Shown here in pieces: positions 26,012 through 36,339 of a DNA stretch of 59,284 nt. The DNA lies in assembly GCA_025358025.1 (NCBI GenBank), contig JANYKW010000032.1, forward strand, positions 1 to 59,284, read 5' to 3'. The notes beneath the pieces were generated by a model. The model saw only the letters and a program-made list of their open reading frames with translations, searched no databases and had not been told where the DNA came from. The stretch comes from Bacteroidia bacterium. Its GTDB lineage: Bacteria; Bacteroidota; Bacteroidia; Bacteroidales; Prolixibacteraceae. The first letter of the stretch is position 1, and the number at the start of each line of letters is the position of its first letter. The position numbers and the translations under genes were made by a program.

Positions 26012-28165
26012 TTATGATTCTTGGGCTGCAATCAATATTTCCATGATTTTTTTACCGGCCGCTGCGACAGAGGTTCCGGGACCAAATATAGCTACAACCC
26101 CTGTATCATAAAGAAACTGGTAATCCTGAGAAGGAATTACGCCTCCTGCAATAACCATAATATCTTCGCGACCAAGTTTTTTCATCTCTTCAATCACAGC
26201 GGGGATTAACGTCTTGTGACCTGCAGCCAGAGAAGAGATGCCAAGGATGTGCACATCGTTTTCGACTGCCTGTCTGGCTGCCTCTTCCGGCGTCTGAAAC
26301 AAAGGACCCATATCGACATCGAATCCAAGGTCGGCATATCCTGTTGCCACAACTTTGGCTCCCCGGTCATGACCATCCTGACCCATTTTGGCAATCATGA
26401 TCCTGGGTTGCCTTCCCTCTTTCTCCGAAAATTGACGTACAAGCTCCTTCGCACTGGCGAAGATGCTGTCATTTTTAGCTTCTGATGAATACACGCCTGA
26501 AATGGTTCTGATGGTTGCTTTATATCTGCCTGCAATTTTCTCGCAGGCGAAGGAGATTTCTCCAAGGGTAGCACGCTTCTGAGCAGCGTCAACAGCCAGC
26601 TCAAGCAAATTGCCTTTCCCTGTCTGAACGCAGGTTGTTATCGCTGCCAGGGAAGCAAGAACCTCTGCTTCGTTGCGGTTGGCCCGCAATTGATTAAGAC
26701 GGTCAATCTGTGAAAGGCGAACCGCGCTGTTGTCTATTTCCAGAATATCGATCGGATCTTCTTTATCCAGGCGGTATTTGTTTACACCAATGATGGCTTG
26801 CGATGAGGAGTCAATACGTCCCTGCGTCCGGGCAGCAGCCTCTTCGATGCGCATTTTCGGTACGCCGGTTTCAATGGCTTTTGACATTCCTCCAAGCTCT
26901 TCGACCTCTTCGATCAGTGCCCAGGCTTTTTTCAGAATTTCATTGGTCAGTGTCTCCACATAATAGGATCCGGCCCAGGGATCCAGTGACCGGCAGATCT
27001 CTGTTTCCTGTTGCAGGTATATTTGTGTATTTCTGGCAATCCTGGCGGAGAAATCTGTTGGAAGTGCGATGGCTTCATCCAGCGCATTGGTATGAAGGGA
27101 TTGGGTATGGCCAAGTGCAGCTGCCAGGGCTTCAATGCAGGTACGGCCAACGTTATTAAATGGATCCTGCTCTGTAAGTGACCAGCCTGACGTTTGGGAA
27201 TGGGTACGCAAAGCCATGGATTTGGCACTCTTCGGATTAAACTGTTTGACCATTTTAGCCCAGATCATCCGTGCTGCACGCATCTTGGCGATTTCCATAA
27301 AATGATTCATGCCCACTGCCCAAAAAAAAGAGAGTCGTGGGGCAAAAGCATCAATATCCAATCCTGCTTTGATCCCGGTACGGATATAATCCAATCCGTC
27401 GGCCAATGTGTAAGCCATCTCAATATCTGCAGTAGCCCCTGCTTCCTGCATATGATAACCGGAAATTGAGATGGAGTTAAATTTGGGCATTTTCACAGAG
27501 GTGAATTCGAATATATCGGCAATGATCTTCATCGAGAATTCAGGTGGGTAGATATAGGTATTTCTAACCATGAACTCTTTGAGAATATCGTTTTGAATGG
27601 TCCCGGAAAGCTCTTCGAGTTTAGCTCCCTGCTCAAGTGCTGTCACGATGTAAAATGCCATTATGGGCAAAACTGCGCCATTCATGGTCATGGAAACAGA
27701 CATCTTGTTAAGCGGAATCTGGTCAAATAAAATCTTCATATCCAGAATCGAGTCAATGGCAACACCTGCTTTCCCGACATCGCCGGTTACCCGGGGGTGG
27801 TCTGAGTCATAACCCCGGTGGGTAGCAAGGTCGAAAGCAACTGACAATCCTTTTTGTCCGGCTGCCAGATTTCTTCGGTAAAAAGCATTGGAATCCTCGG
27901 CTGTGGAAAAACCGGCATACTGACGAATGGTCCAGGGTTGCATCACATACATCGTGGAGTAAGGCCCACGTAAAAACGGAGCTTTACCTGCTGCATAACC
28001 GAGATGTTCCATCCCCTCCAGGTCAGCCCTGGTGTAAACCCCTTGCACCGGAATCAGCTCCGGGGTCATCCAGGTGGTTGCAGCTTCCGTTTGCTTTTCC
28101 TGAACCCTGTTTCCAATGGAATCATTGCAACCCTTGATCTCTATCTCTTTAAAATTTGGAGTCAT
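26012..28165 (-). CDS. mutB: Methylmalonyl-CoA mutase large (catalytic) subunit
   Basis: This 717-residue adenosylcobalamin enzyme interconverts succinyl-CoA and (R)-methylmalonyl-CoA, the carbon-skeleton step of succinate-to-propionate fermentation or propionate assimilation. The catalytic TIM barrel includes [20 protein letters not shown] and [19 protein letters not shown]. The C-terminal B12 domain holds the lower-ligand motif [16 protein letters not shown] (DxHxxG, about residue 600). mutA lies upstream, 69 bases away, so the pair make the heterodimer. No methylmalonyl-CoA epimerase or decarboxylase gene is nearby. Confidence 0.97.
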   Translation of the reverse strand: MTPNFKEIEIKGCNDSIGNRVQEKQTEAATTWMTPELIPVQGVYTRADLEGMEHLGYAAGKAPFLRGPYSTMYVMQPWTIRQYAGFSTAEDSNAFYRRNLAAGQKGLSVAFDLATHRGYDSDHPRVTGDVGKAGVAIDSILDMKILFDQIPLNKMSVSMTMNGAVLPIMAFYIVTALEQGAKLEELSGTIQNDILKEFMVRNTYIYPPEFSMKIIADIFEFTSVKMPKFNSISISGYHMQEAGATADIEMAYTLADGLDYIRTGIKAGLDIDAFAPRLSFFWAVGMNHFMEIAKMRAARMIWAKMVKQFNPKSAKSMALRTHSQTSGWSLTEQDPFNNVGRTCIEALAAALGHTQSLHTNALDEAIALPTDFSARIARNTQIYLQQETEICRSLDPWAGSYYVETLTNEILKKAWALIEEVEELGGMSKAIETGVPKMRIEEAAARTQGRIDSSSQAIIGVNKYRLDKEDPIDILEIDNSAVRLSQIDRLNQLRANRNEAEVLASLAAITTCVQTGKGNLLELAVDAAQKRATLGEISFACEKIAGRYKATIRTISGVYSSEAKNDSIFASAKELVRQFSEKEGRQPRIMIAKMGQDGHDRGAKVVATGYADLGFDVDMGPLFQTPEEAARQAVENDVHILGISSLAAGHKTLIPAVIEEMKKLGREDIMVIAGGVIPSQDYQFLYDTGVVAIFGPGTSVAAAGKKIMEILIAAQES

Positions 28166-28170
28166 GATTA

Positions 28171-28234
28171 AAATTTTCGATTTTCGATTTTCGATAACGC
28201 GAATGCCTCATTTTCACATTTCCCAATTTCCCAA
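28171..28234. repeat. Short tandem repeats (attttcg x3 and atttccca x2) between mutA and mutB
   Basis: Three perfect 7-base units attttcg (28173-28193) are followed by two perfect 8-base units atttccca (28218-28233), filling most of the 69-base spacer. The second block abuts the mutA stop codon. Confidence 0.85.
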
Positions 28235-30148
28235 TTAATTTATTCCCAACATTTTATTATAGGCTGTCAATGCATCCAACAGATTGGTTTTTACATTGAT
28301 AAAGTCCAGAATTCCGATTTCTTTCAGCTCCTCCATGCAAGCCGGAGCACCAGCAATGACCAGGATAGCTTTCCCGCGAAGAATCCGGTAAAGTGCAGGA
28401 GCCAATTCTGCATAATCTTCATCGGAGCTGCAAAGTACAACGACATCGGCTTTGGCATCCAAAACATTTTGAAAACCCTCTTCCACGGTGGTAAATCCAT
28501 CGTGATCAATCACCTCATAGCCGGCAGCAGCAAAGAAATTACAGGCAAATTGCGATCGTGCTTTACGCATCGCCGGATTCCCAACCGGAAGCATACATAC
28601 TTTCGGTCTGCCGTTTCTGGCCGAATAAAGATCTGTTGCATAACGGATGCCTTCCAAATGCTGGGCGCCGCGGCAAAGTTTGAGCGTCTCAACTTCTGCA
28701 TTCTCAGCTGTATGATCTTCAATTTCAAAAAGTAAGGCATCCAACCCGGGCTCCAACTGCTCATTGATATTTGGGAACTGGTTTACTCCCAAAACATTTG
28801 CACGTCTGGAATCAATGGCCTTCCTGCGTTTATCTGCCATCTCCCCAACCCTGGCCTGAACAAATCCTTCCCTGAATGCTGCTAAGAATCCTCCTTTTCC
28901 CTGTACCTCGAGGAAAAGTTTCCAGGCCTGCTCTGCGATCGATGAAGTTAAAGATTCAATAAAGTAAGATCCTGCAGCTGGATCAGCTATTTTGTCGAGA
29001 TGTACTTCTTCTTTCAGCAGTGCCTGCTGATTGCGGGCGATACGTTCGGCAAAAGCGGTAGGCTGTTCATAGACAGCATCAAATGGCAAAACAGTCAATG
29101 AATCAGCCCCTCCCAGGACAGCCGACATGGCCTCTGTTTGGGTTCTTAGCAAATTGACATATGGATCGTAAACAGTCTTGTTCCAGGAAGATGTTTCGCA
29201 GTGAGCATACATCCTTGCAGCACATGAACAGAACTCTCCTTTCCTTGTAGATTTTTCACATTGACATACAGGATGGTAAGCTTTAATGATATGGGCCCAA
29301 AGCAAACGAGCTGCACGAAGTTTTGCAAGTTCCATAAAATAATTGCCGCCAACACCGAAATTAAATCTGATTTTTTTTGCTGCCAAAGCAGAATCTACAC
29401 CCAAATCGGTGAGCCTGGTCATGTATTCTGCTCCTATGGCAAGAGAGAAGCCAAGCTCTTGAACAATAGAAGCACCGGCATTGTTGAAATTTACCCCATG
29501 CACGGAAAGTACATGCAGATGGGGAAATTTCTCTCCCCATTCAACCATGGTTTTAACCTTTTCAAAAACTGCAGACTCACTTCGGCAAAATTTTCCCTGT
29601 AATATAAATTTCCCGATTGGATCATGGTTGATAGAAAGATGCAAGGTGGAAGGATCTGCCTTAATTTCAATCAGCCATGCGAGCAATATCTCAAAAAATT
29701 CTTTGTTGTTGCAGGAACTGACAAAATTGATCTCTACAGCTTCAAGCTGAATTCCTTTTAGCAACGATTTCAATTCGGCAACAGTAACCAGGTGACATCC
29801 TGTGAATACGAACCCCAGGGAAGTAACGCCTTTGTTCAGAATCTCATGGGCTTTCAAATTGGCCTTCTCAGTATCCCTCACATCTATATCCTGTCTTACC
29901 AGCCAACTATTTCCGGAACTGCTTTTCCCGCGTACAAAAGGAAACTGACCCGGCACACTTTCCGTAAAGTCCAATCCTTCAATATCTTCTGCACGGTAAT
30001 ACGGGCGCACAATAAATCCCTCATTTGTTCTCCAGATCAAACTCTTTTCGTAATCCTTTCCTTTTAGATCGAGGTTGATTTGCTCCTCCCATGTTGCAGT
30101 TGATACCGGAGGGAATTCAGAGAGTAATTTTATATCTTTCTCATTCAT
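28235..30148 (-). CDS. mutA: Methylmalonyl-CoA mutase small (structural) subunit
   Basis: This 637-residue protein is homologous to MutB over the barrel (FNFGVGGNYFMELAKLRAAR, THCETSSWNKTVYDPYVN-like region, DPAAGSYFIESLT). Its C-terminal domain has DHDGFTTVEE in place of the cobalamin DxHxxG motif, as expected for the non-catalytic partner. It carries a cysteine-rich insertion around CQCEKSTRKGEFCSCAARM (about residues 297-315) not found in MutB; small subunits in this phylum may share it, but I cannot confirm that. Its promoter box lies at 30180-30187. It is the first gene of the pair. Confidence 0.95.
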   Translation of the reverse strand: MNEKDIKLLSEFPPVSTATWEEQINLDLKGKDYEKSLIWRTNEGFIVRPYYRAEDIEGLDFTESVPGQFPFVRGKSSSGNSWLVRQDIDVRDTEKANLKAHEILNKGVTSLGFVFTGCHLVTVAELKSLLKGIQLEAVEINFVSSCNNKEFFEILLAWLIEIKADPSTLHLSINHDPIGKFILQGKFCRSESAVFEKVKTMVEWGEKFPHLHVLSVHGVNFNNAGASIVQELGFSLAIGAEYMTRLTDLGVDSALAAKKIRFNFGVGGNYFMELAKLRAARLLWAHIIKAYHPVCQCEKSTRKGEFCSCAARMYAHCETSSWNKTVYDPYVNLLRTQTEAMSAVLGGADSLTVLPFDAVYEQPTAFAERIARNQQALLKEEVHLDKIADPAAGSYFIESLTSSIAEQAWKLFLEVQGKGGFLAAFREGFVQARVGEMADKRRKAIDSRRANVLGVNQFPNINEQLEPGLDALLFEIEDHTAENAEVETLKLCRGAQHLEGIRYATDLYSARNGRPKVCMLPVGNPAMRKARSQFACNFFAAAGYEVIDHDGFTTVEEGFQNVLDAKADVVVLCSSDEDYAELAPALYRILRGKAILVIAGAPACMEELKEIGILDFINVKTNLLDALTAYNKMLGIN

Positions 30149-30179
30149 AGCAATCTAACTATTTACAAAAATCAGAATG

Positions 30180-30187
30180 CAAAGTTA
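30180..30187 (-). promoter_or_regulatory. Bacteroidota -7 box (TAACTTTG) for mutAB
   Basis: On the minus strand TAACTTTGC lies 32 bases upstream of the mutA ATG and matches TAnnTTTG exactly. No matching -33 TTG is seen at 19-21 bases. Confidence 0.55.
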
Positions 30188-30392
30188 ATTCTTTCAAGAT
30201 TAATAACCTGATAATGTGCAATATTTTAACGTTAAATTCCCGTCTTACCTCTTGCATGCATGGTTCAATAATCGTTATTTAAATACGATAACTTTTTTAT
30301 TCTTCATATTTATGCTTTATATACCTAATTATTTAAACAAATTTGATATTTTTGAGTTATTCTGATTTATTAAAACAATTCACATCCCTCGT

Positions 30393-31655
30393 ATGATAAA
30401 TTGTAAGAAGAGATCTTCAAAATTTTCCAGAAACTTTAATAATCAATTTATTTTTGTTTCGATGCTTTTTTTGCTGGTCTTCTCCGGCAATCTCTGTACT
30501 GCACAAACTTATGATGAAGCCAAAAAGCTGGCTTACAATGGAGAGCGGGAGAAGGCAAGAGAAATGTGCCGAAAAATGCTTGCTGTAGAATTCGATTCTG
30601 ATGTAGCAGTATTGATGGCACGATTATATGCCTGGGATGGAAAATATGATTCAACCCGAGTATATACCTCACAGGTTTTAGATCTATATCCCGAGCACTG
30701 GGATGCTTTGGATTGCCTTTCCGATGTTCAATATTGGGAAGAGAAGTATGCTGATGCCATCAAATCTTGTGACATCATGCTGGCAAAAGACCCAAAAGAT
30801 GAAACTTTTATGTTTAAAAAAGCAAAGATCCTCAATGCAATGGAGCAATATGATCAAGCCGTTAATCAGCTTGAATCTCTTTTAAAAATATACCCTTCGA
30901 ATGCTGAAGCCAGAACTAAACTTGAAACCATCCGTTTGGACCAAATGAAAAACAGGGTGAGGATATCTTACACTTTAGATGCTTTTGAAAAAAGCTCCAA
31001 CAAAGACCCCTGGCACCTTTTGGCCTTTTCCTATGGGAGAAAAACCGCTATCGGAACCGTAATTGGACGGATAAACTGGGCCGAAAGATACGGGACAAAA
31101 GCGGTTCAATATGAAGTGGATGCTTATCCGCGTATCACTGAAAAAGATTATGCCTATGTCAACCTGGGCTTTTCAAACAATACGATCTTTCCTAAAATGA
31201 GAGCCGGTCTTGAATGGTACCACAGTTTTCCCAAATCTTTTGAGGGATCCATAGGTATGCGCGCCCTCGTCTATGATGAAACCACTTTTATTTATACTGG
31301 TTCTGTCGGAAAATACGTAGGTAATTACTGGATCTCATTAAGAGCATATGTTACACCTTCTTCTTCCGGAGCTTCTACTTCAGCTTCTATCCAGGCACGC
31401 CGCTATTTTACTGATCCGGAAAATTATATCGGGATGAGGGTAGGTTATGGCATTTCACCCGACGACAGGACCTATGGAGACGGAACTTCCTCCTACCTAA
31501 CGCTCATGTCACAGTCAGCGAAGGTGGAATTTAATCACCTTTTTAACAAAGTCTGGACTACCTATGCTGCTTTCTCATTATCCAATGAAGAATACCGTGA
31601 TCAGGGTTATGTATTAAATTATTCATTTGAAATCGCAATCGGAAGATTTTTCTAA
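30393..31655 (+). CDS. YaiO-like outer-membrane beta-barrel protein with N-terminal TPRs
   Basis: This 420-residue protein has a signal peptide after a polar N-terminus (hydrophobic core about residues 22-36, ending AQ). Residues about 40-185 hold tetratricopeptide-like helices (YDEAKKLAYNGEREKAREMC, YPEHWDALDCLSDVQYWEEKYADAI). The remaining 230 residues are alternating-hydrophobicity strands (AIGTVIGRINWAERYGTKA, MRAGLEWYHSFPKSFEGSIG) ending in a terminal aromatic (AIGRFF), as in an outer-membrane barrel of the YaiO type. It is the first gene of a tight three-gene operon, 11 bases upstream of an LTA-synthase-like gene. Its role is unproven; transport or anchoring of a surface polymer is the likely class. 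Confidence 0.8.
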   Translation: MINCKKRSSKFSRNFNNQFIFVSMLFLLVFSGNLCTAQTYDEAKKLAYNGEREKAREMCRKMLAVEFDSDVAVLMARLYAWDGKYDSTRVYTSQVLDLYPEHWDALDCLSDVQYWEEKYADAIKSCDIMLAKDPKDETFMFKKAKILNAMEQYDQAVNQLESLLKIYPSNAEARTKLETIRLDQMKNRVRISYTLDAFEKSSNKDPWHLLAFSYGRKTAIGTVIGRINWAERYGTKAVQYEVDAYPRITEKDYAYVNLGFSNNTIFPKMRAGLEWYHSFPKSFEGSIGMRALVYDETTFIYTGSVGKYVGNYWISLRAYVTPSSSGASTSASIQARRYFTDPENYIGMRVGYGISPDDRTYGDGTSSYLTLMSQSAKVEFNHLFNKVWTTYAAFSLSNEEYRDQGYVLNYSFEIAIGRFF

Positions 31656-31666
31656 GTGTCACTTTC

Positions 31667-33859
31667 ATGGAATATACCCCCCCCGCCCAATTCCTGATTC
31701 GTCGGTCTTTCGAAAGATACATCTCCTTGTGTTTGCTTGCAACCGGACTGATCATTCTGGTAAGATTTTATGAAATTTTCATTATTTCCGGATCAGCCGG
31801 CTATCCGTCCGGAAGTATCATCGAACTTATTGGTGGCATTCGATTCGATTTGCTGCTTGCTTTCCGGTTAAGCTTATTTTTCCTGATTCCATTCCTTTTC
31901 ATTGATCATTACAGCCCCAAAGCTGCCCGAATATTTTTTGCAGCAGTTTCTGTGGTTGTTATCATGACTGATATTGCGCTTCTTCGCTATTTTTCAGCAA
32001 CCCGTATTCCACTGGGATCGGATATTCTTGGCTATTCGTTCAGTGAGATCCAACAAACGGTAGGTGCATCCGGGGAGATAAATCTCACAGCAATTCTTAC
32101 GATCGTTTTATTTTTAATTTTCGCTGTATATGTTTTTTACAGGTGGCACGATTTGGTAGTTTCCATAACATTAACCGGAATTTTCGCCTTATTCATGTTT
32201 ATTTCCTTGCTTCCTGTTTTCAATTTTAATCCGGATCCGGCTGAGTATAGAAATGAGTTTATCATGAACATTGCAGCCAATAAATTTAATTTTTTTACGG
32301 AGAGCCTGCTTCGTCACTACTTACCAGAAACAGGATCAGCGAATTTCGTGTTGAATACCAACGATTCCGGGAAAAGTGAAATTGTTTCCGGTGCCATTGA
32401 ACCAACCCCTGCTCCCCCAATAAATAAACCTGTTTCCAATGCAGATCAGCCCTCCAATGCAGTTGTTAAGCCCAATCAGCAGACAGGTGGAATTACGAAT
32501 AACCCAGGTTCAACTGTTCCGACTCCGGCATCGGGAACAAAGTCAAACCCGATTTTGGGAAATCCATTCATTTTCATCAGTGAGGATTATCCTTTTCTAC
32601 ATGAAGAAAAGACGCCCGATCTGCTTATGCCATTCTTTAAACCTGGTGAAAAAGCACCTTCATTTGTATTTATCGTGGTAGAAAGTCTGGGAAGAGCCTA
32701 CTCTGGGAATGATGCCTATCTGGGGAGTTTTACTCCATTTCTTGATTCTCTCATGCGTGAAAGTCTTTATTGGGAGAATTGTTTGAGTACTTCTGGCCGA
32801 ACCTTCAGTGTAATGCCCTCTTTGCTTGCTTCTCTTCCATTTGGAGAGAAAGGATTTGCCGATCTGAAAGATAAAATGCCTGACCATTTGAGTATGATAA
32901 GCTTGTTAAAGAGAAATGCAGGCTATACCTCCTCCTTCTATTATGGTGGTGACCCAAAATTTGATGACATGGGTCCCTTTATGAAACGCCAGGGAACTAC
33001 AAGAATTGTTGGATTCAAGGATTTCGGCAAGGATTATACTCAACTTCCATCCAATAGTGGCGGATTTACCTGGGGATATGGTGATCGCGAAATTTTTAGA
33101 AAATATCTTACGGATCTGAAATCCAATGAGACAGATAAAAGGATTGATGTGATACTGACGCTGGCCATGCACAGTCCGTTCAAGGTTCCGGATCAGGAGT
33201 ATTACAACCAGCTTTTTGAAAAAAGGATGAATGAAATAAGTCTTTCTGAAAAGGACATGGAATACAATCGTCAATACACAGCTCAATTTGCTTCTATACT
33301 ATATTTTGACGAAGCGTTGAAATATTTTTTCGCTGAGTTCAGTAAATTAGAAAGCTTCAATAATACTATTTTTGTAATTACCGGTGACCATCGGATGCCC
33401 GAAATTCCTATCAGCACACAGCTTGACAGGTTTCATGTTCCGCTGGTTATATACTCTCCGTTGCTGAATAACGGAAAGATGTTTTCATCTGTTGTCACCC
33501 ATTTCGATGTTGTACCCTCCTTGTTGTCGCTGTTGAAGAACAGGTTAAATATATCACTTCCTACGGTGTCTTCCTGGATTGGCCATGGATTAGATACAAA
33601 TATTTCATTCCGGAATCTGTACTCTTATCCATTAATGAGAAATACCACCCAACTGATGGATTGGGTTAGTGGTGATCATTTCCTTTCAGGATCAACGCTT
33701 TACAGAATATATCCTTCCATGGATATTGAACCGGTAAATAATACCGAACTAAGAGACCAGCTTCAAAAAGATTTTGTCAATTACAAAGCCAAAAACAATT
33801 TTGCCACCAAAGATAATCGGGTAATCCCTGATTCGCTTAAACGATATATCCAACAGTAA
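31667..33859 (+). CDS. LTA synthase family (sulfatase-fold) membrane phosphotransferase
   Basis: This 730-residue protein has five hydrophobic segments in its first 200 residues and then a periplasmic alkaline-phosphatase-fold domain from about residue 330. The metal-binding Glu is in FIVVESLGRAY (residue 339), the likely nucleophile Thr is in SGRTFSVMPSLLAS (residue 379), and GDHR (Asp574-His575) gives the second metal-ligand pair. Relatives transfer phosphoglycerol or phosphoethanolamine to surface polymers or lipids. A Pro/Thr/Asn-rich linker (about residues 240-300) lies between the membrane part and the enzyme. A Gram-negative host would not make true LTA, so the acceptor is unknown. The next gene starts 3 bases after its stop. 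Confidence 0.87.
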   Translation: MEYTPPAQFLIRRSFERYISLCLLATGLIILVRFYEIFIISGSAGYPSGSIIELIGGIRFDLLLAFRLSLFFLIPFLFIDHYSPKAARIFFAAVSVVVIMTDIALLRYFSATRIPLGSDILGYSFSEIQQTVGASGEINLTAILTIVLFLIFAVYVFYRWHDLVVSITLTGIFALFMFISLLPVFNFNPDPAEYRNEFIMNIAANKFNFFTESLLRHYLPETGSANFVLNTNDSGKSEIVSGAIEPTPAPPINKPVSNADQPSNAVVKPNQQTGGITNNPGSTVPTPASGTKSNPILGNPFIFISEDYPFLHEEKTPDLLMPFFKPGEKAPSFVFIVVESLGRAYSGNDAYLGSFTPFLDSLMRESLYWENCLSTSGRTFSVMPSLLASLPFGEKGFADLKDKMPDHLSMISLLKRNAGYTSSFYYGGDPKFDDMGPFMKRQGTTRIVGFKDFGKDYTQLPSNSGGFTWGYGDREIFRKYLTDLKSNETDKRIDVILTLAMHSPFKVPDQEYYNQLFEKRMNEISLSEKDMEYNRQYTAQFASILYFDEALKYFFAEFSKLESFNNTIFVITGDHRMPEIPISTQLDRFHVPLVIYSPLLNNGKMFSSVVTHFDVVPSLLSLLKNRLNISLPTVSSWIGHGLDTNISFRNLYSYPLMRNTTQLMDWVSGDHFLSGSTLYRIYPSMDIEPVNNTELRDQLQKDFVNYKAKNNFATKDNRVIPDSLKRYIQQ

Positions 33860-33862
33860 AAA

Positions 33863-34906
33863 ATGGTTTTCAGATTTATTTTTTCTGTAATCGTACTGAT
33901 TGCAGCACTCCTTTTTTTGCATCTACCAGCCAAGGCACTTGGCATAGTTATCGCTGATGAAAAAAAGCAGACGGAATTCTTTAATTCTGACTCTTCCAAA
34001 GTAATGAAATTTGCACAAGATATTTCATCCAAATACGATCGGGTGATTCTGCATCTGGGTCGTTCTTACGTTTTTAGAAAAGGTAATATTTACACCAGTG
34101 AAATGAGCCGGAAAAATCTGAAATTATTTGCCGAAGTACTACAATCAAAAGGAGTTCCGCTCATTATGTGGGTTTTGGATAGTTTTGGCAAAGAGGCCTT
34201 CGAAGTTTTACATGACGAATACCAGGCAATTTGCAATGAAAATCTGCAGATGCTCGATAGCCTGAAAATTCCGTACTTCGGGATAACTGTTGACATGGAG
34301 TGGGTCAATTTAAATAATGGAAATAACAACATCAAACTGGAGGAGATCATCAGGTATCTGCGAAAAACATTGGAGAAAGAAAAAAAACTATACTTCTTTG
34401 CTTCATTGCACGAAAGTGATGAGGAGAACAACAGCAGGGGCTATACCAGGGAGCTACTGTCGGGAAATATTGCCACACCAATAGCCATGCTATATCCCCT
34501 CAGTTCCGGATTTTATCTGGACGATAAAAAAATTGTCCCCTATATGAATGACATAAGAATCAATTCTTTAAATAGCCATTACAAAAAAGTGCATTGGGAG
34601 GTGACTGTTGCATTAGGGGATAAATGGATCCGTCAGACCAGACATAAAAACTCAGAAACGGAAATTCTGGAGGAGCCTCCGGTTTTTACTTCAAAACAAT
34701 TAAGAACCGATTACACTTCCAAACAGGTATTTTGGAGCCAGAGAGGTTACACTGTTTTAAAATCAATTCGTGTTAAAATGGAAGAAGGGAAGAAAACAAG
34801 ACTTCGGCGAGGAGATTTAATCTGCCATCTTAGTACAAATCCGTCACTTGCAGAGATCGGCGACTATATCTGGGAATACTATGACCTGCAACCAAAGGAA
34901 TTGTGA
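33863..34906 (+). CDS. Secreted protein of unknown function with TIM-barrel-like strand pattern
   Basis: I do not recognise this 347-residue protein. A signal peptide or anchor covers about residues 4-26. Strand-like segments alternate with helices in barrel order: LGIVIA, YDRVILHLG, VPLIMWVLD, YFGITVDMEWV, KLYFFASLHESD, TPIAMLYPL, HWEVTVAL. Acidic residues sit at strand ends (Asp144 and Glu146 in VDMEW, Glu and Asp after FASLH), as in glycoside hydrolases of the GH18-like kind, but no full family signature is visible. It starts 3 bases after the LTA-synthase-like gene, so it is surely part of that operon. Function is inferred only from its fold pattern. Confidence 0.65.
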   Translation: MVFRFIFSVIVLIAALLFLHLPAKALGIVIADEKKQTEFFNSDSSKVMKFAQDISSKYDRVILHLGRSYVFRKGNIYTSEMSRKNLKLFAEVLQSKGVPLIMWVLDSFGKEAFEVLHDEYQAICNENLQMLDSLKIPYFGITVDMEWVNLNNGNNNIKLEEIIRYLRKTLEKEKKLYFFASLHESDEENNSRGYTRELLSGNIATPIAMLYPLSSGFYLDDKKIVPYMNDIRINSLNSHYKKVHWEVTVALGDKWIRQTRHKNSETEILEEPPVFTSKQLRTDYTSKQVFWSQRGYTVLKSIRVKMEEGKKTRLRRGDLICHLSTNPSLAEIGDYIWEYYDLQPKEL

Positions 34907-34992
34907 TTGCGGATATTGGGTTCGGCTTAAAAAACCATTCATTAAAGTTTCTAAAATCTGACTATCGGCTGGTGAAAGACTGGATTTTATGA

Positions 34993-36321
34993 TCAGATTA
35001 CCTTCTCTTTCCAGGCGCCTTTCTTTAAATACCAGTATGAGAGTGCTCCAATCAGAAAAAAGTAAACATATTCGGCCAGCCATACCCATTCAATTTTATA
35101 TTTCAGATATACTGCCACCAACCAGGTAAATCCAAGATATGCAGATAATGTTACAGCTTCGATGGCCATAGCTACTTTTGTATTGGCTGTCCCGAGAACA
35201 CCGTTAAACAGGATACTCATAAAGGAAAAAATGGTAAGGGCTCCCATAATAATGTAAAAAGAGGGAATTGTAGCTTTAATTAACGCAGGATTGTTCGTAT
35301 AGACGGAGATAATCGCTACCGGAAAAAGTGAAGCAACCAGAACAATACTCAATACAGCCAGAAAACTAATCTTCAGAAGCTTAAAGATGATCGGCATTAC
35401 ACGCCCGGGTTTCCTCTCACCCATTGCACTGCTTACCAGGGTGCTTGTTACGGTGCACAAAGCCCAGCCGGGTATCATCATGAAGATATAGATGGAGCGG
35501 ATGATATTGGATACGGCAAGCGGGCGCTCCCCCATTTTTTCGACCAACATGAAAAAAACGAACCAGCTACCAAATGAAAGAACAAATTGGATCATCACAA
35601 AAATTGAAATGCCGAGTGTTTTTTTAATAACTGTCAGGTCTGGTTTGATCAGTTTGAACAATCGAAAATGATTCAGTCTATGATTTCCAACCGTGATCCA
35701 TACAAAAAACAACAACGCGATACCTTCCGAAATGGAAGAGGCAAGACCTGCCCCCTGTATTCCCATTTCAGGAAATCCCCAATGACCAAATATCAGAAGA
35801 TAGTCAAGCAATACATTGGATAGAGCCATGATTATTGCACTGGCAGTAAGATATCTGGTAAAAGATATCCCCGTATAAAAAGACCGGAACAGCAAGGCAG
35901 ATGATGCTAAGAATAACCCCAGAATCCTGTATTTCAAAAACTCAGAACTGGCCTGATAGATAGCGTCAGAAGATAAGAAGATCCGAAGAAAAGAAGAGCC
36001 ATAGAAAAAAACCGCTGCAGTAACCAACAGAGAAAATAGTCCGATAAAATAGAAGCTGTTGTCAAAGATGCGGCCTATCGCAATATGATTCTTTTCCCCA
36101 TGCCGGCGGGCAATTAAAATCTGAACCCCTGTGGAAAATCCGAAACATACCATGTAAAGGATCAGGTAAAAAACACCCCCAATGGCAGATGCTCCCAGCT
36201 CAACCTCTCCGACCCTTCCGAGGAAAGCAGTATCCGTTACACCGACAATATTCTGTGCCAGCAAACTTATCATGATGGGTCCGGAGATCTTCCAGATCTC
36301 CCGGTGAGTGGGAGTGGTCAT
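34993..36321 (-). CDS. MATE family efflux transporter
   Basis: This 442-residue integral membrane protein has twelve predicted helices. MATE transporters export drugs or metabolites using Na+ or H+ gradients. The N-terminus is typical: HREIWKISGPIMISLLAQNIVGVTDTAFLGRVGEVELGASAIGG. The two-fold pseudo-symmetry is visible (a second FVMIQFVLSFGSW half). It ends the minus-strand run acs-uraA-HD-mprF-virJ-haem-MATE, 18 bases after the haem-binding protein gene. The substrate cannot be told from sequence. Confidence 0.92.
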   Translation of the reverse strand: MTTPTHREIWKISGPIMISLLAQNIVGVTDTAFLGRVGEVELGASAIGGVFYLILYMVCFGFSTGVQILIARRHGEKNHIAIGRIFDNSFYFIGLFSLLVTAAVFFYGSSFLRIFLSSDAIYQASSEFLKYRILGLFLASSALLFRSFYTGISFTRYLTASAIIMALSNVLLDYLLIFGHWGFPEMGIQGAGLASSISEGIALLFFVWITVGNHRLNHFRLFKLIKPDLTVIKKTLGISIFVMIQFVLSFGSWFVFFMLVEKMGERPLAVSNIIRSIYIFMMIPGWALCTVTSTLVSSAMGERKPGRVMPIIFKLLKISFLAVLSIVLVASLFPVAIISVYTNNPALIKATIPSFYIIMGALTIFSFMSILFNGVLGTANTKVAMAIEAVTLSAYLGFTWLVAVYLKYKIEWVWLAEYVYFFLIGALSYWYLKKGAWKEKVI

Positions 36322-36339
36322 GTACGATTTATCTGAATA

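Noticed and set aside
32395-32560. Proline/threonine-rich stretch in the LTA-synthase-like gene as a frameshift scar
   Set aside because: The frame is continuous through it and the catalytic motifs follow in frame; it is a normal flexible linker.
34844-35089. Small gene between the barrel-like gene and the MATE gene
   Set aside because: It is a shadow of the two flanking coding regions and shows no signal of its own.
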